Source: Dehalococcoidia bacterium (GTDB lineage Bacteria; Chloroflexota; Dehalococcoidia; Dehalococcoidales; E44-bin46). From it: a stretch of DNA of 6,977 nucleotides. The stretch spans positions 942,736-949,712 of the forward strand of contig CP070810.1 in NCBI GenBank assembly GCA_020343755.1, in the 5' to 3' direction. The notes below the pieces were generated by a model, which did no database searches, was not told the origin of the DNA, and saw only the letters and a program-made list of their open reading frames with translations. Position 1 is the first letter of the stretch. The number at the start of each line of letters is the position of its first letter. A program made the position numbers and the translations under genes. Of the stretch, positions 5,889-6,977 are shown piece by piece.

Positions 5889-6902
5889 GTGATTAAAGTG
5901 AGACCACAACAACGGTTACGACGGGGAATAATTATCCTGGTTAGCATCATTGCCGCTGGCACTATCGGCTATATGCTCATTGAGGGGTGGCCTTTTGTCG
6001 ATGCCATTTATATGACCATGATAACCATATCCACTGTCGGTTTTGGCGAGGTTCACCCTCTTACTCATGCCGGACGGATTTTCAGCATTTTCCTAATTGT
6101 GGGTGGTGTTAGCGGGGCACTATTTGTTTTTAGTGCCATAATAGAATATATAGTGGAAGGAAGATTAGGTATCATATTTGGGAGGCGACAAATGAAAGCT
6201 AAAATAGCAAAACTAAAGGAGCACTTTATTCTCTGCGGCTATGGCAGAGTCGGGGAGGAGATAGCCCGTACCTTTAGTGAGGAAGGTATCCCGTTTGTAA
6301 TTATTGATAGCCGCCCGGAAAATACTGCTCTGGCTGAAGAGCAGGGCTATCTTTACTTGGTTGGCGATGCTACCAGTGATAAATTGCTAGTGGAGGCTGG
6401 TATTGAACGAGCCAGGGGGCTGGTGGCGGCAGTTGGTAGTGATGTTGATAATACCTATATTACACTATCGGCTCGGGGGCTGCGTCCAGACCTATTTATT
6501 GAGGCTCGGGCTAGTAGCGAGGAGAGCGAAATAAAGCTAAAGAGGGCTGGGGCTGACCGGGTGGTGTCGCCAAATAGCATTGGCGCCCGGCGCATGGCTA
6601 TGCTAGCCCTACGCCCGACGGTGGTTGATTTTATTGACACGGTAACCTATGGCCGTGGGCGAGAGCTGGAGATGGAGAATGTAGCCGTAGGCAGCGACTC
6701 GCCGTTAGCCGGTCAAACTATTGAGGCAATCCGCCATCGGAGCAAAGCTGCTATCCTGGCAATAAGTAAGAAAGGTGGCAAACCCGTGGCTAACCCACCC
6801 GGCGAAAGAGTTGTTGAGGCTGGAGACCGCCTAATCATCATTGGCACCAAAGAGCAGCTGACGGCTCTAGAATGTCTGTGCGAAGGAGGCCAAACCAAAT
6901 GA
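5889..6902 (+). CDS. Two-transmembrane potassium channel with RCK (TrkA-N/TrkA-C) domain
   Basis: This is a ligand-gated K+ channel subunit of the MthK/GsuK architecture, expected to work as a tetramer in the cytoplasmic membrane. TM1 is about 13-31, the pore helix about 37-48, the filter TVGFGE at 49-54, and TM2 about 64-88 with hinge glycines at 72, 73 and 76. The RCK N lobe begins at residue 113 with FILCGYGRVG (dinucleotide-type GxGxxG) and the β2 acid D140; GDAT (158-161) and AGADRVVSP follow. A TrkA-C ligand domain occupies about 257-330 (VAVGSDSPLAGQTI to DRLIIIGTKEQL). The GTG at 5889 lacks a ribosome site; a GTG at 5898, preceded by GGGTGAT, is a credible alternative start giving 334 residues. 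Met102 may be an internal start. Its stop overlaps argC. The gating ligand cannot be told from sequence. Confidence 0.93.
   Translation: MIKVRPQQRLRRGIIILVSIIAAGTIGYMLIEGWPFVDAIYMTMITISTVGFGEVHPLTHAGRIFSIFLIVGGVSGALFVFSAIIEYIVEGRLGIIFGRRQMKAKIAKLKEHFILCGYGRVGEEIARTFSEEGIPFVIIDSRPENTALAEEQGYLYLVGDATSDKLLVEAGIERARGLVAAVGSDVDNTYITLSARGLRPDLFIEARASSEESEIKLKRAGADRVVSPNSIGARRMAMLALRPTVVDFIDTVTYGRGRELEMENVAVGSDSPLAGQTIEAIRHRSKAAILAISKKGGKPVANPPGERVVEAGDRLIIIGTKEQLTALECLCEGGQTK
6180..6194 (+). promoter_or_regulatory. Internal ribosome binding site and in-frame ATG for a separate RCK product
   Basis: Within the channel gene, GGGAGG (6180-6185) lies six bases before the ATG at 6192, which is in frame as Met102. 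Translation from here would give a 236-residue soluble protein starting MKAKIAKLKEHFILCGYG, i.e. the complete RCK module without the pore. This is a better ribosome site than that of the full-length start. MthK is known to make its RCK ring from an internal start at Met107. The caution is that GRRxM is a recurrent protein motif at this junction, so the DNA signal may be a by-product of codons. Confidence 0.45.
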
Positions 6903-6977
6903 CTAAAGCCAAGGCAGGGATTATCAATGTTACCGGTTATGCTGGTGTTGAGCTAGCCAGGTTATTATATCAGCATC
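6899..6977 (+). CDS. argC: N-acetyl-gamma-glutamyl-phosphate reductase, first 26 codons (cut by window edge)
   Basis: ArgC reduces N-acetylglutamyl phosphate to the semialdehyde with NADPH, the third step of arginine synthesis. Only the N terminus is present: a beta strand AGIINV, then the nucleotide loop TGYAGVELARLLYQH, matching the family pattern TGYxGxELxRLL. The first glycine of the usual GxTGY loop is Asn10 here. The ATG at 6899 overlaps the channel stop as ATGA and has a strong AAGGAGG (6883-6889) nine bases upstream inside the channel gene, so the two are very likely cotranscribed. With 26 residues visible the call rests on one motif, but that motif is distinctive. Confidence 0.82.
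   Translation, partial: MTKAKAGIINVTGYAGVELARLLYQH

Noticed and set aside
1..6977. CRISPR array, tRNA or rRNA gene, insertion sequence, attachment site or defence system
   Set aside because: No spaced direct repeats, cloverleaf, transposase or integrase motif, or terminal inverted repeats were seen on either strand; the window is filled by recognisable housekeeping genes.

Overview
This window is a gene-dense stretch of bacterial housekeeping chromosome with moderate GC. It holds eight protein-coding genes; two are cut by the window edges. Six lie on the minus strand and two on the plus strand, in divergent blocks separated by a 125-bp intergenic region. I see no RNA gene, insertion sequence, CRISPR array or prophage gene. 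The series recA - recX - rny, a 243-residue ammonia-dependent NadE and an N-terminally simple RecA suggest a free-living bacterium. The style of the proteins (RecA loop 2 ending VTPGG, ArgC starting with an NVTGYAG nucleotide loop) and the promoter-without-leader arrangement remind me of Chloroflexota, perhaps the Dehalococcoidia. That assignment is inference and only moderately secure.

Minus strand, in transcription order (right to left): a two-domain protein joining a TrmO-type tRNA methyltransferase to an endonuclease-III-like DNA glycosylase (5763-4666); nadE (4613-3882); a DegV/FakB-type fatty-acid-binding protein (3869-3006); recA (2921-1902); recX (1799-1170); and rny, encoding RNase Y (1082 to beyond base 1). 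The rny fragment stops just before the catalytic HD pair. nadE and degV are very tightly coupled: the degV ribosome binding site overlaps the nadE stop codon. recA and recX are separated by a perfect 9-bp inverted repeat that could damp read-through into recX, and recX lies next to rny. Promoter-like elements are visible upstream of nadE, recA and rny. The nadE one places the predicted transcription start on the start codon itself, and the recA one about three bases before it.

Plus strand: a two-transmembrane potassium channel with a C-terminal RCK (TrkA-N/TrkA-C) regulatory module (5889-6902), then the first 26 codons of argC (6899 onward), overlapping by ATGA. The channel contains a well-placed Shine-Dalgarno sequence before an in-frame ATG at the membrane/RCK boundary, the same place where the archaeal channel MthK starts a second, soluble RCK product.

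Functionally the window joins DNA repair and recombination (RecA, its modulator RecX, a base-excision glycosylase), RNA metabolism (RNase Y, TrmO), NAD synthesis, lipid handling (DegV), potassium homeostasis and arginine synthesis. Most of this is ordinary. The parts worth attention are the TrmO-glycosylase fusion, the internal start in the channel gene, and the leaderless-type promoters. No wholly new system is evident.
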